This document shows positions 17,099-26,573 of a stretch of DNA of 64,000 nt, piece by piece. This DNA is from Xanthomarina sp035306605 (GTDB lineage: Bacteria; Bacteroidota; Bacteroidia; Flavobacteriales; Flavobacteriaceae), in assembly GCA_035306605.1 (NCBI GenBank), contig DATGNR010000035.1; one strand, 5' to 3'. Within the stretch, counting starts at the first letter, position 1. Each line of letters begins with the position of its first letter. The position numbers were made by a program, and so were the translations under genes. Below the pieces are notes generated by a model. The model ran no database searches and had not been told where the DNA came from. It saw nothing but the letters and a program-made list of their open reading frames with translations.

Positions 17099-17449
17099 AT
17101 GAAAAATTTAACGCCGAGCCCCCTTAAAATAAAAAAAATGAAATTACTTCGGTTTGGTCGAGACTTTAAACCGGACGAAGAAGTTATTTTAAGAGATTAT
17201 CTGGCCATAGAACGTACACGATTGGCTAACGAGCGTACTTTGCTTTCCTATATTCGGTCTTCATTATATTTAATGTTGGGGGGAATTGCTTTTTTCCAAT
17301 TACATGATTATCCTAATTTTAAATTTTTAGGTTTAATTTCCCTCGTTTTTTCAGCTCTTTTTTTAATTATTGGCGTGTATAGGTTTGTTTTACTTAAAAA
17401 AAGTTTGAAGCGCTTGTATTATTTATCCGAATCTAAAAAGGAAGAATAA
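17099..17449 (+). CDS. DUF202 (YidH-like) small membrane protein
   Basis: 116 residues from the first ATG; a second in-frame ATG at 17138 (MKLLRFGRDF) gives 103 residues and may be the real start, since the family resemblance begins there. The DUF202 signature LAIERTRLANERTLLSYIRSS precedes two membrane helices (about residues 57-75 and 80-98), with a charged C-terminus. Related proteins occur across bacteria, often beside transporters, with no known activity. It is 223 bp upstream of the antiporter gene in the same direction, which is suggestive but no more. Confidence 0.8.
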   Translation: MKNLTPSPLKIKKMKLLRFGRDFKPDEEVILRDYLAIERTRLANERTLLSYIRSSLYLMLGGIAFFQLHDYPNFKFLGLISLVFSALFLIIGVYRFVLLKKSLKRLYYLSESKKEE

Positions 17450-17671
17450 ATCGATAAAAACGCCTGTTTTTCTTCTCATTAAATTTAATAATTGAAGTTT
17501 TTTAAAAGTATAAATAGCGGTAAACCCACAGTTGTAAAATAAAAAAACATTATTTTGCCACCGTTTTTTATTACAATGAAGGTTGTTTTTCAATGTATTT
17601 TTAGAAAATTAAAGTTAGTTCCTAGATGTGTTTCAATTATCTGGAAAAAGGCTTGAAATCTTACAACATAT

Positions 17672-19549
17672 ATGATCGAATTAGGAGGAATTATTATACT
17701 TGGTATTTTAGCACAATGGGTAGCATGGAAACTTAAAATTCCGGCAATTTTACCCTTACTTCTAATAGGTTTGTTGGTAGGACCAATTGCTGCCGAATTT
17801 TTAAGTGAAGATGGTACTAAATGGATTGAACCTAGGTGGAACGGAGAGGAAGGACTTTTTCCTGGTGGTAGTTTGTTTTACTTTGTCTCTTTAGCTATTA
17901 GTATTATTTTATTTGAAGGTGGCTTAACACTAAAAAAAGGTGAAATTAAAAATGTAGGTCCAGTAATTACCAAGTTAATTACAGTTGGATCCATTGTTAC
18001 GTTTTTTGGAGCTGCGGTTGCTGCTCATTATATATTTTATTTAAGTTGGGAAATTTCCTTTTTATTTTCAGCATTGATTATTGTTACTGGTCCAACGGTA
18101 ATTACTCCAATTTTAAGAAATATTCCATTAAAAAAAGATGTCTCAGCTGTATTAAAATGGGAAGGGATTTTAATAGACCCAATTGGTGCCCTAGTTGCTG
18201 TACTTGTATTTGAATTTATTAGTATAGATGCGGGCGGAGAGTTTACCAAAACAGCCTTTATGGAGTTTGGTAAAATTGTGTTATTTGGATCCACATTTGG
18301 TTTTACTTTTGCGTACGCACTTAATTTAATTTTAAATAAAAAATGGGTGCCACATTATTTAATTAATGTGTTTTCCTTAGCAGCTGTATTAGGTGTTTTT
18401 ATCTTGGCCGATGTATTTGCTCATGAATCTGGCTTACTTGCAGTAGTGGTTATGGGAATGGTTTTAGGAAACTCCAAATCGCCATATTTGAAGGAATTAT
18501 TGTATTTCAAGGAATCTTTAAGTGTTTTATTGATTTCCATTTTGTTTATACTTCTTGCAGCAGATATTAATTTTGAGGATTTACTCCTAATTTATAATTG
18601 GAATACTGTTATTCTTTTTGCGGTGGTAGCATTTGTTATTAGGCCTATTGCTGTGTTTTTAAGTACTTATGGCTCTAATTTAGAACTTAAAGAAAAGCTT
18701 TTTATAAGTTGGGTAGGTCCGCGAGGAATTGTTGCTGCTGGTATTGCTTCCTTATTCGGATTAAAATTGGCTGAAGATGGTGTTACGGACGCCGAGTATA
18801 TTACTCCTCTAGTATTTATGATTGTTTTAGGAACTGTAATTTTAAATGCCACTACAGCTAGAATGTTTGCTAAAGTAGTAGGCGTGTTTTTAACAAAATC
18901 TGAAGGTATTTTAATTATAGGTGCCTCTAAACTTCCTAGATTATTAGCACATTATTTAGAGAAAAATGGTAGACATGTTGTATTAATCGACAGCAATCAG
19001 AATAATATAGAAAGAGCTACAGAACTTGGTCTAGAAGCCATGAATACCAATATTTACTCAGATAAATTATTAGATAATATCGAGCTTAACGATATGGGCT
19101 TCTTAATGGCCTTAACGGGCAATACAGATATTAATAAATACGCAATTAATCAATTTGGTGAAAAATTTGGTGAAAACGGATCTTATCGCTTGTTAACATC
19201 AACTGAAATGTTAGAATCGACTGATATTCCAGTGGATGGAATATTTTCTTATACAGATGATTTTAACTCGTTAACCAATGTTATTAATAAATACCCTTCC
19301 ATTCAAGAAATTGAATTAAAAGACAAAAATCACTATTACGATTTAATTAAGATTACGAATAATGACAAAGATATTATTCCTCTATTTATTAAAGATCATG
19401 AAAACGACTTGTTTGTTGTGAAAGCAGATAAAGAAGCACTTCTTGAAAGCATGGAATTAGGTTGGAAACTGGTTTATATTGGAAAACCATTTGATGTAGA
19501 AGAAGTTAAGCATGAAAATAAAGTTGTAAAAAAGCGTGAAAACAAATAG
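17672..19549 (+). CDS. Cation/proton antiporter (CPA family) with TrkA-N domain
   Basis: A 625-residue inner-membrane antiporter. About 12-13 hydrophobic helices fill residues 1-400, with the NhaP/CPA-like segments FEGGLTL, TGPTVITPILR, WEGILIDPIGA and SWVGPRGIVAAGIASLFGL. The C-terminal half begins ILIIGASKLPRLLAHYLEKN (about 410), a Rossmann TrkA-N/RCK-type nucleotide-binding domain running to about 530, then a charged tail. It probably exchanges Na+ or K+ for protons with gating by the soluble domain; ion choice cannot be read. A bidirectional terminator follows at 19623-19648. Confidence 0.9.
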   Translation: MIELGGIIILGILAQWVAWKLKIPAILPLLLIGLLVGPIAAEFLSEDGTKWIEPRWNGEEGLFPGGSLFYFVSLAISIILFEGGLTLKKGEIKNVGPVITKLITVGSIVTFFGAAVAAHYIFYLSWEISFLFSALIIVTGPTVITPILRNIPLKKDVSAVLKWEGILIDPIGALVAVLVFEFISIDAGGEFTKTAFMEFGKIVLFGSTFGFTFAYALNLILNKKWVPHYLINVFSLAAVLGVFILADVFAHESGLLAVVVMGMVLGNSKSPYLKELLYFKESLSVLLISILFILLAADINFEDLLLIYNWNTVILFAVVAFVIRPIAVFLSTYGSNLELKEKLFISWVGPRGIVAAGIASLFGLKLAEDGVTDAEYITPLVFMIVLGTVILNATTARMFAKVVGVFLTKSEGILIIGASKLPRLLAHYLEKNGRHVVLIDSNQNNIERATELGLEAMNTNIYSDKLLDNIELNDMGFLMALTGNTDINKYAINQFGEKFGENGSYRLLTSTEMLESTDIPVDGIFSYTDDFNSLTNVINKYPSIQEIELKDKNHYYDLIKITNNDKDIIPLFIKDHENDLFVVKADKEALLESMELGWKLVYIGKPFDVEEVKHENKVVKKRENK

Positions 19550-19622
19550 AGCTGTTTTTGAAATAGAAGCTTTATAATAGTTTTAAATACATCTTAGTAA
19601 TTTTCATTATATATTAAATAAA

Positions 19623-19648
19623 AAAAGTCCTGCAGAAGCAGGACTTTT
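19623..19648. terminator. Bidirectional terminator between antiporter and lepA
   Basis: AAAAGTCCTGC, loop AGAA, GCAGGACTTTT: an 11-bp perfect stem whose A/T ends supply U-runs both ways. It sits between the convergent antiporter and lepA. Confidence 0.88.
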
Positions 19649-19706
19649 AAATATAAAGTAAGTGTTTTTTAATTATATATCATTCCTTTTTTCAAAGGAG
19701 AGTGAT

Positions 19707-21503
19707 TTAATCATTCAGTTTTAATACAGCCATAAACGCTTCTTGTGGAATCTCTACGTTTCCTACTTGACGCATACGTTTTTTACCTTTTTTCTGCTTT
19801 TCAAGAAGTTTACGTTTTCTAGAAATATCTCCTCCATAACATTTTGCTGTTACGTCTTTACGAAGTGCTTTAATGGTTTCTCTGGCAATAATTTTTGCTC
19901 CAATTGCAGCTTGAATAGGAATATCAAATTGTTGACGTGGGATTAATTCTTTTAATTTCTCACACATTTTCTTACCAATACTATGGGCGTTATCTGCGTG
20001 GATTAAAGCTGAAAGTGCATCAACTGGTTGGGCGTTTAATAAAATATCCACACGAACCAATTTAGATGTTTTCATTCCAATAGGATGGTAATCGAAGGAT
20101 GCATATCCTTTTGAAACGGTTTTTAATCTATCGTAAAAATCGAATACAATTTCTGCTAAAGGCATATCGAAATTTAGCTCTACACGTTCTGGAGTTAAAT
20201 AGGTTTGATGTGTAATCATACCTCTTTTTTCAATACACAGAGACATAACGTTTCCAACAAAATCTGCCTTGGTAATAATGGTTGCTTTAATATATGGTTC
20301 TTCAACACGGTCTAAACCAGAAGGATCTGGTAAATCGGATGGGTTATTAACAATTACAGGCACGTCAGGATGTTTCCTTGTAAACGCATGGTAACTAACG
20401 TTTGGAACTGTTGTAATAACAGTCATATCGAATTCACGCTCTAAACGTTCTTGGATAATTTCCATGTGGAGCATACCAAGAAACCCACATCTAAAACCGA
20501 AACCTAAGGCAGCCGAACTCTCAGGAGTAAATACTAAGGATGCATCGTTAAGTTGTAGTTTTTCCATGGAATTCCTTAACTCTTCGTAGTCTTCTGTGTC
20601 TACTGGATAAATACCAGCAAAAACCATTGGTTTTACATCCTCAAAACCTTCAATAGGATTAGTTGTTGGGTTTTTTGCATCTGTAAGTGTGTCACCAACC
20701 TTTACTTCCTTAGCTTCTTTTATTCCGGTAATTACATAGCCTACATCTCCAGCTTTAATTTCATTCCTTGGAAACTGTTTTAATCGAAGTGTTCCAATTT
20801 CATCAGCAAAATAATTTTTACCTGTAGCTATAAATTTAATGTTTTGTCCTTTTTTTATACTTCCATTTATTACTCTAAAATAAGTTTCAACACCTCTAAA
20901 AGGGTTGTAAACAGAGTCAAAAATTAAGGCTTGAAGTGGTTCGTCTACATTTCCTGTTGGAGCTGGAATTTTTTCAATAATAGCTTCTAAAATATTATCA
21001 ATTCCTAAACCGGTTTTTCCACTTGCGTGAATAACGTCTTCAGGTTTACAACCAAGTAACTCTACAATATCGTCGGTTACTTCTTCAGGATTGGCACTAG
21101 GTAAATCTACTTTGTTTAGAATAGGAATAATTTCCAAATCATTTTCCAAAGCTAAATACAGATTCGATATGGTTTGTGCTTGAATACTTTGCGCAGCATC
21201 TACAATAAGTAAAGCACCTTCACATGCAGCAATAGATCTAGATACTTCATAACTAAAATCTACGTGACCAGGAGTATCAATTAGGTTAAGGATGTAACTT
21301 TCACCTTTATAAATATATTCCATTTGTATGGCATGCGATTTAATGGTAATACCACGTTCACGCTCCAAATCCATACTGTCAAGCAGTTGTTCTTTCTTTT
21401 CGCGTTCCGTTACGGTACCAGTGTAGTCCAATAATCTATCTGCCAAAGTACTCTTACCGTGGTCAATATGCGCTATAATACAAAAGTTTCTTATGTTTTT
21501 CAT
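19707..21503 (-). CDS. lepA: Elongation factor 4 (LepA)
   Basis: A ribosome-associated GTPase that acts on stalled or mispositioned ribosomes. The 598 residues are the standard length. The G motifs are intact: AHIDHGKSTL (about 11-20), the G2 switch region with RGITIKS, DTPGHVD and NKVD. LepA-specific sequences follow, including SSAALGFGFRCGFLGMLHMEI and the C-terminal lysine-rich domain KCYGGDISRKRKLLEKQKKG. It is divergent from the beta-barrel receptor gene. A TATATTTG -7 element is at 21533-21540 on the minus strand. Confidence 0.97.
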   Translation of the reverse strand: MKNIRNFCIIAHIDHGKSTLADRLLDYTGTVTEREKKEQLLDSMDLERERGITIKSHAIQMEYIYKGESYILNLIDTPGHVDFSYEVSRSIAACEGALLIVDAAQSIQAQTISNLYLALENDLEIIPILNKVDLPSANPEEVTDDIVELLGCKPEDVIHASGKTGLGIDNILEAIIEKIPAPTGNVDEPLQALIFDSVYNPFRGVETYFRVINGSIKKGQNIKFIATGKNYFADEIGTLRLKQFPRNEIKAGDVGYVITGIKEAKEVKVGDTLTDAKNPTTNPIEGFEDVKPMVFAGIYPVDTEDYEELRNSMEKLQLNDASLVFTPESSAALGFGFRCGFLGMLHMEIIQERLEREFDMTVITTVPNVSYHAFTRKHPDVPVIVNNPSDLPDPSGLDRVEEPYIKATIITKADFVGNVMSLCIEKRGMITHQTYLTPERVELNFDMPLAEIVFDFYDRLKTVSKGYASFDYHPIGMKTSKLVRVDILLNAQPVDALSALIHADNAHSIGKKMCEKLKELIPRQQFDIPIQAAIGAKIIARETIKALRKDVTAKCYGGDISRKRKLLEKQKKGKKRMRQVGNVEIPQEAFMAVLKLND

Positions 21504-21532
21504 AAAGTATATTCTCTCAAATATCTAATTTG

Positions 21533-21540
21533 CAAATATA
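21533..21540 (-). promoter_or_regulatory. -7 element of lepA (TATATTTG)
   Basis: An exact TAnnTTTG match on the minus strand, giving a leader of roughly 24 nt. No -33 TTG at standard spacing. Confidence 0.45.
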
Positions 21541-21656
21541 ATTGTTTTAACTCTGCTTTAATTATTAAAGGGTAACTAATTAGAAAATATTTATTTAAGG
21601 GAAACCCGTAAAAATTATTGAAAAACAATTTTTATATTGTCACCCTAAGTAACCTT

Positions 21657-24080
21657 ATGAATTTTTATAAATACTATATATACCTAATTCTATTGGTATT
21701 TTTATCTTTTCCAGGCTTTTCCCAAGATATTACTATCTCAGGAATAGTGGAGGACACAGTTAGTGCACCCATTTATTTTGCAAATGTTGTGTTATTAAAG
21801 GCCAACGATTCTACTGCGGTTAAAGGAACTTCTTCTAATTTGGATGGTTTTTTTGAATTAAAAAATGTCAATAAAAATCAATATCTACTTAAAATCAGCT
21901 TTATAGGTTATAAAGAAATAATAAAACCTTTAATGGTTTCTGAGGAAGATATTAATCTTGGAACCCTTGTTTTAACTGAAAGTAACCAGTATTTAGATGA
22001 AATTAATATTGTAGTAAACAAACCTACCATTAAAAAGGAAGCCGATAAATTAGTTTTCACCGTTGAAAACACAGCACTTTCTGAAGGAAGTTTATTGCAG
22101 GTTATAAAAAGCACGCCTGGAGTTTTGGTTTTAGATGGACAGATTTCTGTGAAGGGTTCATCACCAACGGTATATATTAATAATAGAAAGGTTCAATTAT
22201 CAACGGAAGAATTACTTCAGCTTTTAGAAGGTTCACCTGCTGATGCCATTAAGTCTGTTGAAGTAATTACTAATCCATCGGCCAATTACGATGCTGAAAG
22301 TGGAGTTGTTTTAAATATTATTATGGGCAAAAACTTGGTAACGGGATACCGAGGAAGTGTTTTTGGTAATTATACTCAAGGAGTTTTTCCTAGGTATAAT
22401 TTAGGGGTGAGTAATTATTTTAAAACCGATAAAGTAAATTTATCTGCTAATTACAGCTATACCGACGAAAAAATAAATAGAAACAACAACGATGGAGTTT
22501 TTTATTACGATTCCAACAATCAAATTGATAATGTTTGGAAATCCTCAATTAATATAAACACTTGGTCTAAAGCACATAATTTAAACTTCAATGTTGATTT
22601 CCATTTAAATGAAACTAATACTATTTCGGTTTCTTCAAACATGTTGTGGACGCCATATTTTAAGTATAAAATTAGAAACAACACGAATATTTTTGATGCA
22701 AACAATGTGTTTGAGTCTAAAATAGAATCTGATAATGTATCAAACGACGATAAGTATAACCTAGGATTTGATGTAGATTATGTGCATCAATTTGCAACTA
22801 GTAGCTTGGATTTTAACACCCATTTTACCATTTACGATTACAACAGGTTTCAAGAGTCGTCAAGTAAGTATTTCGATCAAAACTATAATTTTTTAGGCCC
22901 AACGGCTTTTAATACGGATGCCAATCAAAAAACTCAAATTTTCACAGCTCAATTAGATTATAGACTTCCTATTAATGAAAGTTCTAATTTCAATACAGGT
23001 ACTAAGTATTCCAATATTACCACTAAAAGCGACATAACACGCTATGATTATGATTTCACCTTGAACCAAGAGGTTTTAAATTCTGCCAACTCTAGTGCTT
23101 TTGATTATAACGAAAGTATTTTTGCTGCTTATGCAAATTTTGATAAATCATGGGAAAAGTGGATTGTTAACGCAGGTTTACGACTAGAGCAAACCAATAC
23201 AGAAGGAATTTCATTAACTACCAATCAAAAAGATAAACAAAATTATTTAGATTGGTTTCCAGCAGCAAGCATTAAATATCAGGTAGGAGATGTGCTTAGT
23301 TTTTATACTAATTACAAAAGAAGTATAGAACGACCAAGTTATCAAGATTTAAATCCGTTTACTTTTTATTTGAACGATAACATTGTTGTAGTGGGGAACC
23401 CCAAATTAATGCCGACTTATAAAGACCATTATGTGGTTGGGTCGTCGGTGACTTCATTTTTAACTTTAGAGGCTTATTACATCAATAAAAAGGACAATAT
23501 AGTGGAGCTAGCCCTACAGGACAACTTAACCAACCAAATTATTTATGCTCCAGTTAATATGGATAAAAATATTGAATATGGTTTTGATGCTGTTACTTAT
23601 TTTAATGTTACAGATTCTTGGTTTGTGTATGCGGTAACGTCATTTTACAACACGCAGGAGGAAACCAATACTTCCAATGGTTTTATAAAAAAGGACAAAT
23701 GGTCTAACTATAGTGTTTTAAGCAATGATTTCTCATTATTGAAAGATCAAAGTTTAACAGCGAACTTCACTTTAATCTACATGTCCTCTTATTTACAGGC
23801 TTTAATGGATATAGAGTGGAGACTGGAGTCTGAATTATCTATTTCGAAATCAATTTTTAATAAAAAAGGATCTATAAGTTTAAGTGCGGCCGATTTATTT
23901 AATTTAGGCGATTTTAATACTTCTACAAAATATTTAAATCAACGCAATAACTACAACACAAATTTAGATAACAGATATATTAAACTTGGATTTAGATATA
24001 AATTTGGTAATACCATTTTAGAAACCAACGAACGGCAATTAAACATAAAAGAGCGCGAGCGTATTAAAGAGCGCAATTAA
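21657..24080 (+). CDS. Outer-membrane beta-barrel receptor (TonB-receptor-like, OMP_b-brl_3 type)
   Basis: An 807-residue outer-membrane protein from the ATG at 21657; an upstream TTG would only add 13 residues before the signal peptide. The order is signal peptide (1-23, ending PGFSQ), a carboxypeptidase-regulatory-like beta domain (about 25-105, with ISGIVEDTVSAPIYFANVVL), a plug-like domain (about 115-220, with VIKSTPGVLVLDGQISVKG and EVITNPSANYDAESGVVLNI), then a long aromatic-rich barrel to the C-terminus. This is the Bacteroidota 'outer membrane beta-barrel family' related to TonB-dependent receptors. The ligand is unknown, and no SusD partner is adjacent. Confidence 0.88.
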   Translation: MNFYKYYIYLILLVFLSFPGFSQDITISGIVEDTVSAPIYFANVVLLKANDSTAVKGTSSNLDGFFELKNVNKNQYLLKISFIGYKEIIKPLMVSEEDINLGTLVLTESNQYLDEINIVVNKPTIKKEADKLVFTVENTALSEGSLLQVIKSTPGVLVLDGQISVKGSSPTVYINNRKVQLSTEELLQLLEGSPADAIKSVEVITNPSANYDAESGVVLNIIMGKNLVTGYRGSVFGNYTQGVFPRYNLGVSNYFKTDKVNLSANYSYTDEKINRNNNDGVFYYDSNNQIDNVWKSSININTWSKAHNLNFNVDFHLNETNTISVSSNMLWTPYFKYKIRNNTNIFDANNVFESKIESDNVSNDDKYNLGFDVDYVHQFATSSLDFNTHFTIYDYNRFQESSSKYFDQNYNFLGPTAFNTDANQKTQIFTAQLDYRLPINESSNFNTGTKYSNITTKSDITRYDYDFTLNQEVLNSANSSAFDYNESIFAAYANFDKSWEKWIVNAGLRLEQTNTEGISLTTNQKDKQNYLDWFPAASIKYQVGDVLSFYTNYKRSIERPSYQDLNPFTFYLNDNIVVVGNPKLMPTYKDHYVVGSSVTSFLTLEAYYINKKDNIVELALQDNLTNQIIYAPVNMDKNIEYGFDAVTYFNVTDSWFVYAVTSFYNTQEETNTSNGFIKKDKWSNYSVLSNDFSLLKDQSLTANFTLIYMSSYLQALMDIEWRLESELSISKSIFNKKGSISLSAADLFNLGDFNTSTKYLNQRNNYNTNLDNRYIKLGFRYKFGNTILETNERQLNIKERERIKERN

Positions 24081-24132
24081 TAGGTTGATATTTCAAAATA
24101 AATTCGTGTTTAGGTGTTTTAACCTGAAATAA

Positions 24133-25242
24133 TTAATCTTGCCATTCAGCTATAAATAAGTTCGTATCGCGTCCGCCACCATTATTTCTATTTGAAGAGA
24201 AAATCAGATTTTTACCATCGTTTGAAAATACAGGAAAGGCATCAAAAGTGTCACTATGTGTAATTCGTTTTAGGTTATTACCATCTATATCTATCATATA
24301 TAAATTGAACGGAAAACCACGTTCAGATTCAAAATTAGAAGAGAATAATATTTTTTCTCCAGAAGGATGAAAAAATGGGCTCCAATTGGCATTTCCTAAG
24401 TTTGTTAATTGACGCAAATCGCTACCATCTGCATTACAGATATACAGCTCCATTTTAGTTGGTTGAACCAAACCTTCGGCTAATAAATCCTTATATTCTT
24501 TAATTTCTTCCTCTGTTTTAGGTCTTGAAGATCTGAAAACGATTTTTGTTCCATCAGGAGAAAAGAAAGCACCTCCATCATAACCTAGTTCAAAGGTAAT
24601 TTGCTTAACATCGCTTCCATCTATATTCATAGTGTATAATTCAATGTCTCCACTTCTATCTGAAGTAAAAACAATTTTATCACCTTGTGGAGAAACCGTT
24701 GCTTCAGCATCATATCCAGGCTCATCAGTAAGTTGTTTTACAATATTTCCTTCTAAATCGGCTACAAAAATATCGTAGGAACTATAAATAGGCCAAATAT
24801 ATTTTCCGCTTTTACTTTCAGGAACTTCTGGACAATCATTGCTTCCTAAATGAGTGGAAGCGTAAATAATATGCTTGTTATCTGGCATAAAATACGCGCA
24901 AGTTGTTCTTCCTTTTCCTGTACTAACCATCGGGGGCATTTTGTCTTTAAACGTTTCGTCTGCATCCATCAAAAACATTTGGTCGCAACTTACATTCCAT
25001 TTTTGGTAGTTAGATTGAAACACTAATTGCTTATCGTCAAAACTCCAATAAGCTTCAGCATTATCCCCACCAAACGTAATTTGTTTTAAGGATTTGAAAT
25101 GAACTTCATCCGAATAAATTAAGGTGTCAACCCACTTGGTGGCTCCAGATTTAACATCGGTAGCTTGTTTTTTGTCGTTTTTACAGCACACAATCAGGCT
25201 TAAAAATAATAAGCTATAAAAAAATCTTAAATACATAGACAT
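24133..25242 (-). CDS. PD40 beta-propeller lipoprotein (TolB-like)
   Basis: A 369-residue lipoprotein (lipobox about residues 16-19, Cys19 or Cys20). It carries five recognisable PD40/WD40-like blades, each with a pattern such as SPDGTKIVFRSSR: AYWSFDDKQLVFQSN, TVSPQGDKIVFTSDRSGD, FFSPDGTKIVFRSSRP, FFHPSGEKILFSSN and VFSNDGKNLIFSSNRN. Propellers of this kind are usually binding platforms; the Tol-Pal TolB itself has extra N-terminal strands that are not evident here. It is divergent from the M28 peptidase with overlapping promoters, and exported peptidases and PD40 proteins are often paired. Confidence 0.85.
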   Translation of the reverse strand: MSMYLRFFYSLLFLSLIVCCKNDKKQATDVKSGATKWVDTLIYSDEVHFKSLKQITFGGDNAEAYWSFDDKQLVFQSNYQKWNVSCDQMFLMDADETFKDKMPPMVSTGKGRTTCAYFMPDNKHIIYASTHLGSNDCPEVPESKSGKYIWPIYSSYDIFVADLEGNIVKQLTDEPGYDAEATVSPQGDKIVFTSDRSGDIELYTMNIDGSDVKQITFELGYDGGAFFSPDGTKIVFRSSRPKTEEEIKEYKDLLAEGLVQPTKMELYICNADGSDLRQLTNLGNANWSPFFHPSGEKILFSSNFESERGFPFNLYMIDIDGNNLKRITHSDTFDAFPVFSNDGKNLIFSSNRNNGGGRDTNLFIAEWQD

Positions 25243-25275
25243 AGATTAAAGTATAAATAAATGGCAATTATTCCA

Positions 25276-25292
25276 TAATTTTGTCAAAAATA
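25276..25292. promoter_or_regulatory. Overlapping divergent -7 elements
   Basis: TAATTTTG on the plus strand (25276-25283, for the M28 gene) and TATTTTTG on the minus strand (25292-25285, for the PD40 gene) are separated by one base and form a near-palindrome. Their transcription starts would overlap by about ten nucleotides. Confidence 0.5.
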
Positions 25293-25303
25293 ACATTAAT
25301 AAG

Positions 25304-26527
25304 ATGAAGCGGTTAGCTCTAATAGTTTTTTTTATTTCACTTTTTGGTTGTAATCAAGAATTTAAATATGAAAATAAAATAAAAGAAGATGTTACTTACA
25401 TAGCTGATGATAAGCTCGAAGGACGGGAAACCGGATCTAAAGGAGAGCTGTTGGCTGCGGCTTATATTTCTGAGCGTTTTAAAGAATTAGGTCTTCAACC
25501 AAAAGGAACAAATGGATTCTATCAAAGTTTTAATTTTAAACCTAAAACAGATCCACATAGTGAAGTTGCTTATTCCTTAAACCCAGAAGATTCAACTGTT
25601 ACCGGTACAAACGTTTTAGGCTATTTAGATAACCAAGCAGAAAATACCATAATAATTGGTGCGCATTACGACCATTTAGGATATGGAAGTGATGGCTCTT
25701 TGCATAGAGGAGAAAAGGAAATCCATAATGGTGCAGACGATAATGCTAGTGGAGTGGCCATTATGCTAGATTTAGCTGCAAGATTAAAACAAACAAACAC
25801 CTCAAATAATTATTTATTTATGGCGTTTTCAGGTGAAGAAATGGGCTTGTTAGGTTCAAATTATTTTACTAAAAATGCTACTATGGATTTAAGCAAAGTC
25901 AATTACATGATTAACATGGATATGGTTGGACGCTTAAAAGAAGATAAAACTTTGGCTGTTTATGGAGTTGGCACCTCTCCAGTATGGAAACAAACTTTAT
26001 CAACAACAAATCCGGGGTTTAAACTTGTAGAAAATGAATCTGGAGTAGGACCATCAGATCATACGTCTTTTTACTTACAAGATATTCCTGTGTTGCATTT
26101 TTTTACTGGACAGCATGACGATTATCACAAACCAGGAGATGACTCTGAAAAACTTAATTATGAAGGCATGGATGCCATTTCAAATTATATTTTTGATGTT
26201 ATTTCCAACTTGGATGGTAGTGAGAAACTGCCTTTTACTAAAACTAAAAATGAAAGTGAAGAAACGCCACGTTTTAAAGTTGGTTTAGGCGTAGTTCCAG
26301 ATTATTTATACGATGGAGAAGGAATGCGAGTAGATGGTATAAGTGAAGATAAACCAGCACAAAAGGCAGGATTGCAAAAAGGTGACATATTAATTAGACT
26401 TGGAGATAGTGCTGTTGTGGACATGATGAGCTATATGAGAGCCTTATCCGTTTTTTCAGCCGGCGATTCTACGAAAGTTGTTGTAAAAAGAAATAATGAA
26501 ACGATAGAAGCTGACGTTCAGTTTTAA
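25304..26527 (+). CDS. M28-family zinc peptidase with PDZ domain, lipoprotein
   Basis: A 407-residue lipoprotein (LFGC, Cys16) combining an M28 aminopeptidase domain (about 25-300) with a C-terminal PDZ domain (about 318-405, with VDGISEDKPAQKAGLQKGD). The five di-zinc ligands can be assigned: His121 (GAHYDH), Asp145 (GADDNASG), Glu179 next to catalytic Glu178 (SGEEMG), Asp206 (NMDMVG) and His275 (DYHKPGDD). It probably trims peptides in the periplasm or at the cell surface, with the PDZ domain binding substrate ends. It is divergent from the PD40 lipoprotein. Confidence 0.93.
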   Translation: MKRLALIVFFISLFGCNQEFKYENKIKEDVTYIADDKLEGRETGSKGELLAAAYISERFKELGLQPKGTNGFYQSFNFKPKTDPHSEVAYSLNPEDSTVTGTNVLGYLDNQAENTIIIGAHYDHLGYGSDGSLHRGEKEIHNGADDNASGVAIMLDLAARLKQTNTSNNYLFMAFSGEEMGLLGSNYFTKNATMDLSKVNYMINMDMVGRLKEDKTLAVYGVGTSPVWKQTLSTTNPGFKLVENESGVGPSDHTSFYLQDIPVLHFFTGQHDDYHKPGDDSEKLNYEGMDAISNYIFDVISNLDGSEKLPFTKTKNESEETPRFKVGLGVVPDYLYDGEGMRVDGISEDKPAQKAGLQKGDILIRLGDSAVVDMMSYMRALSVFSAGDSTKVVVKRNNETIEADVQF

Positions 26528-26573
26528 AAACTTAAGACTAGAAAACAATTTAATCTAAAAAAAACAAACTCAA

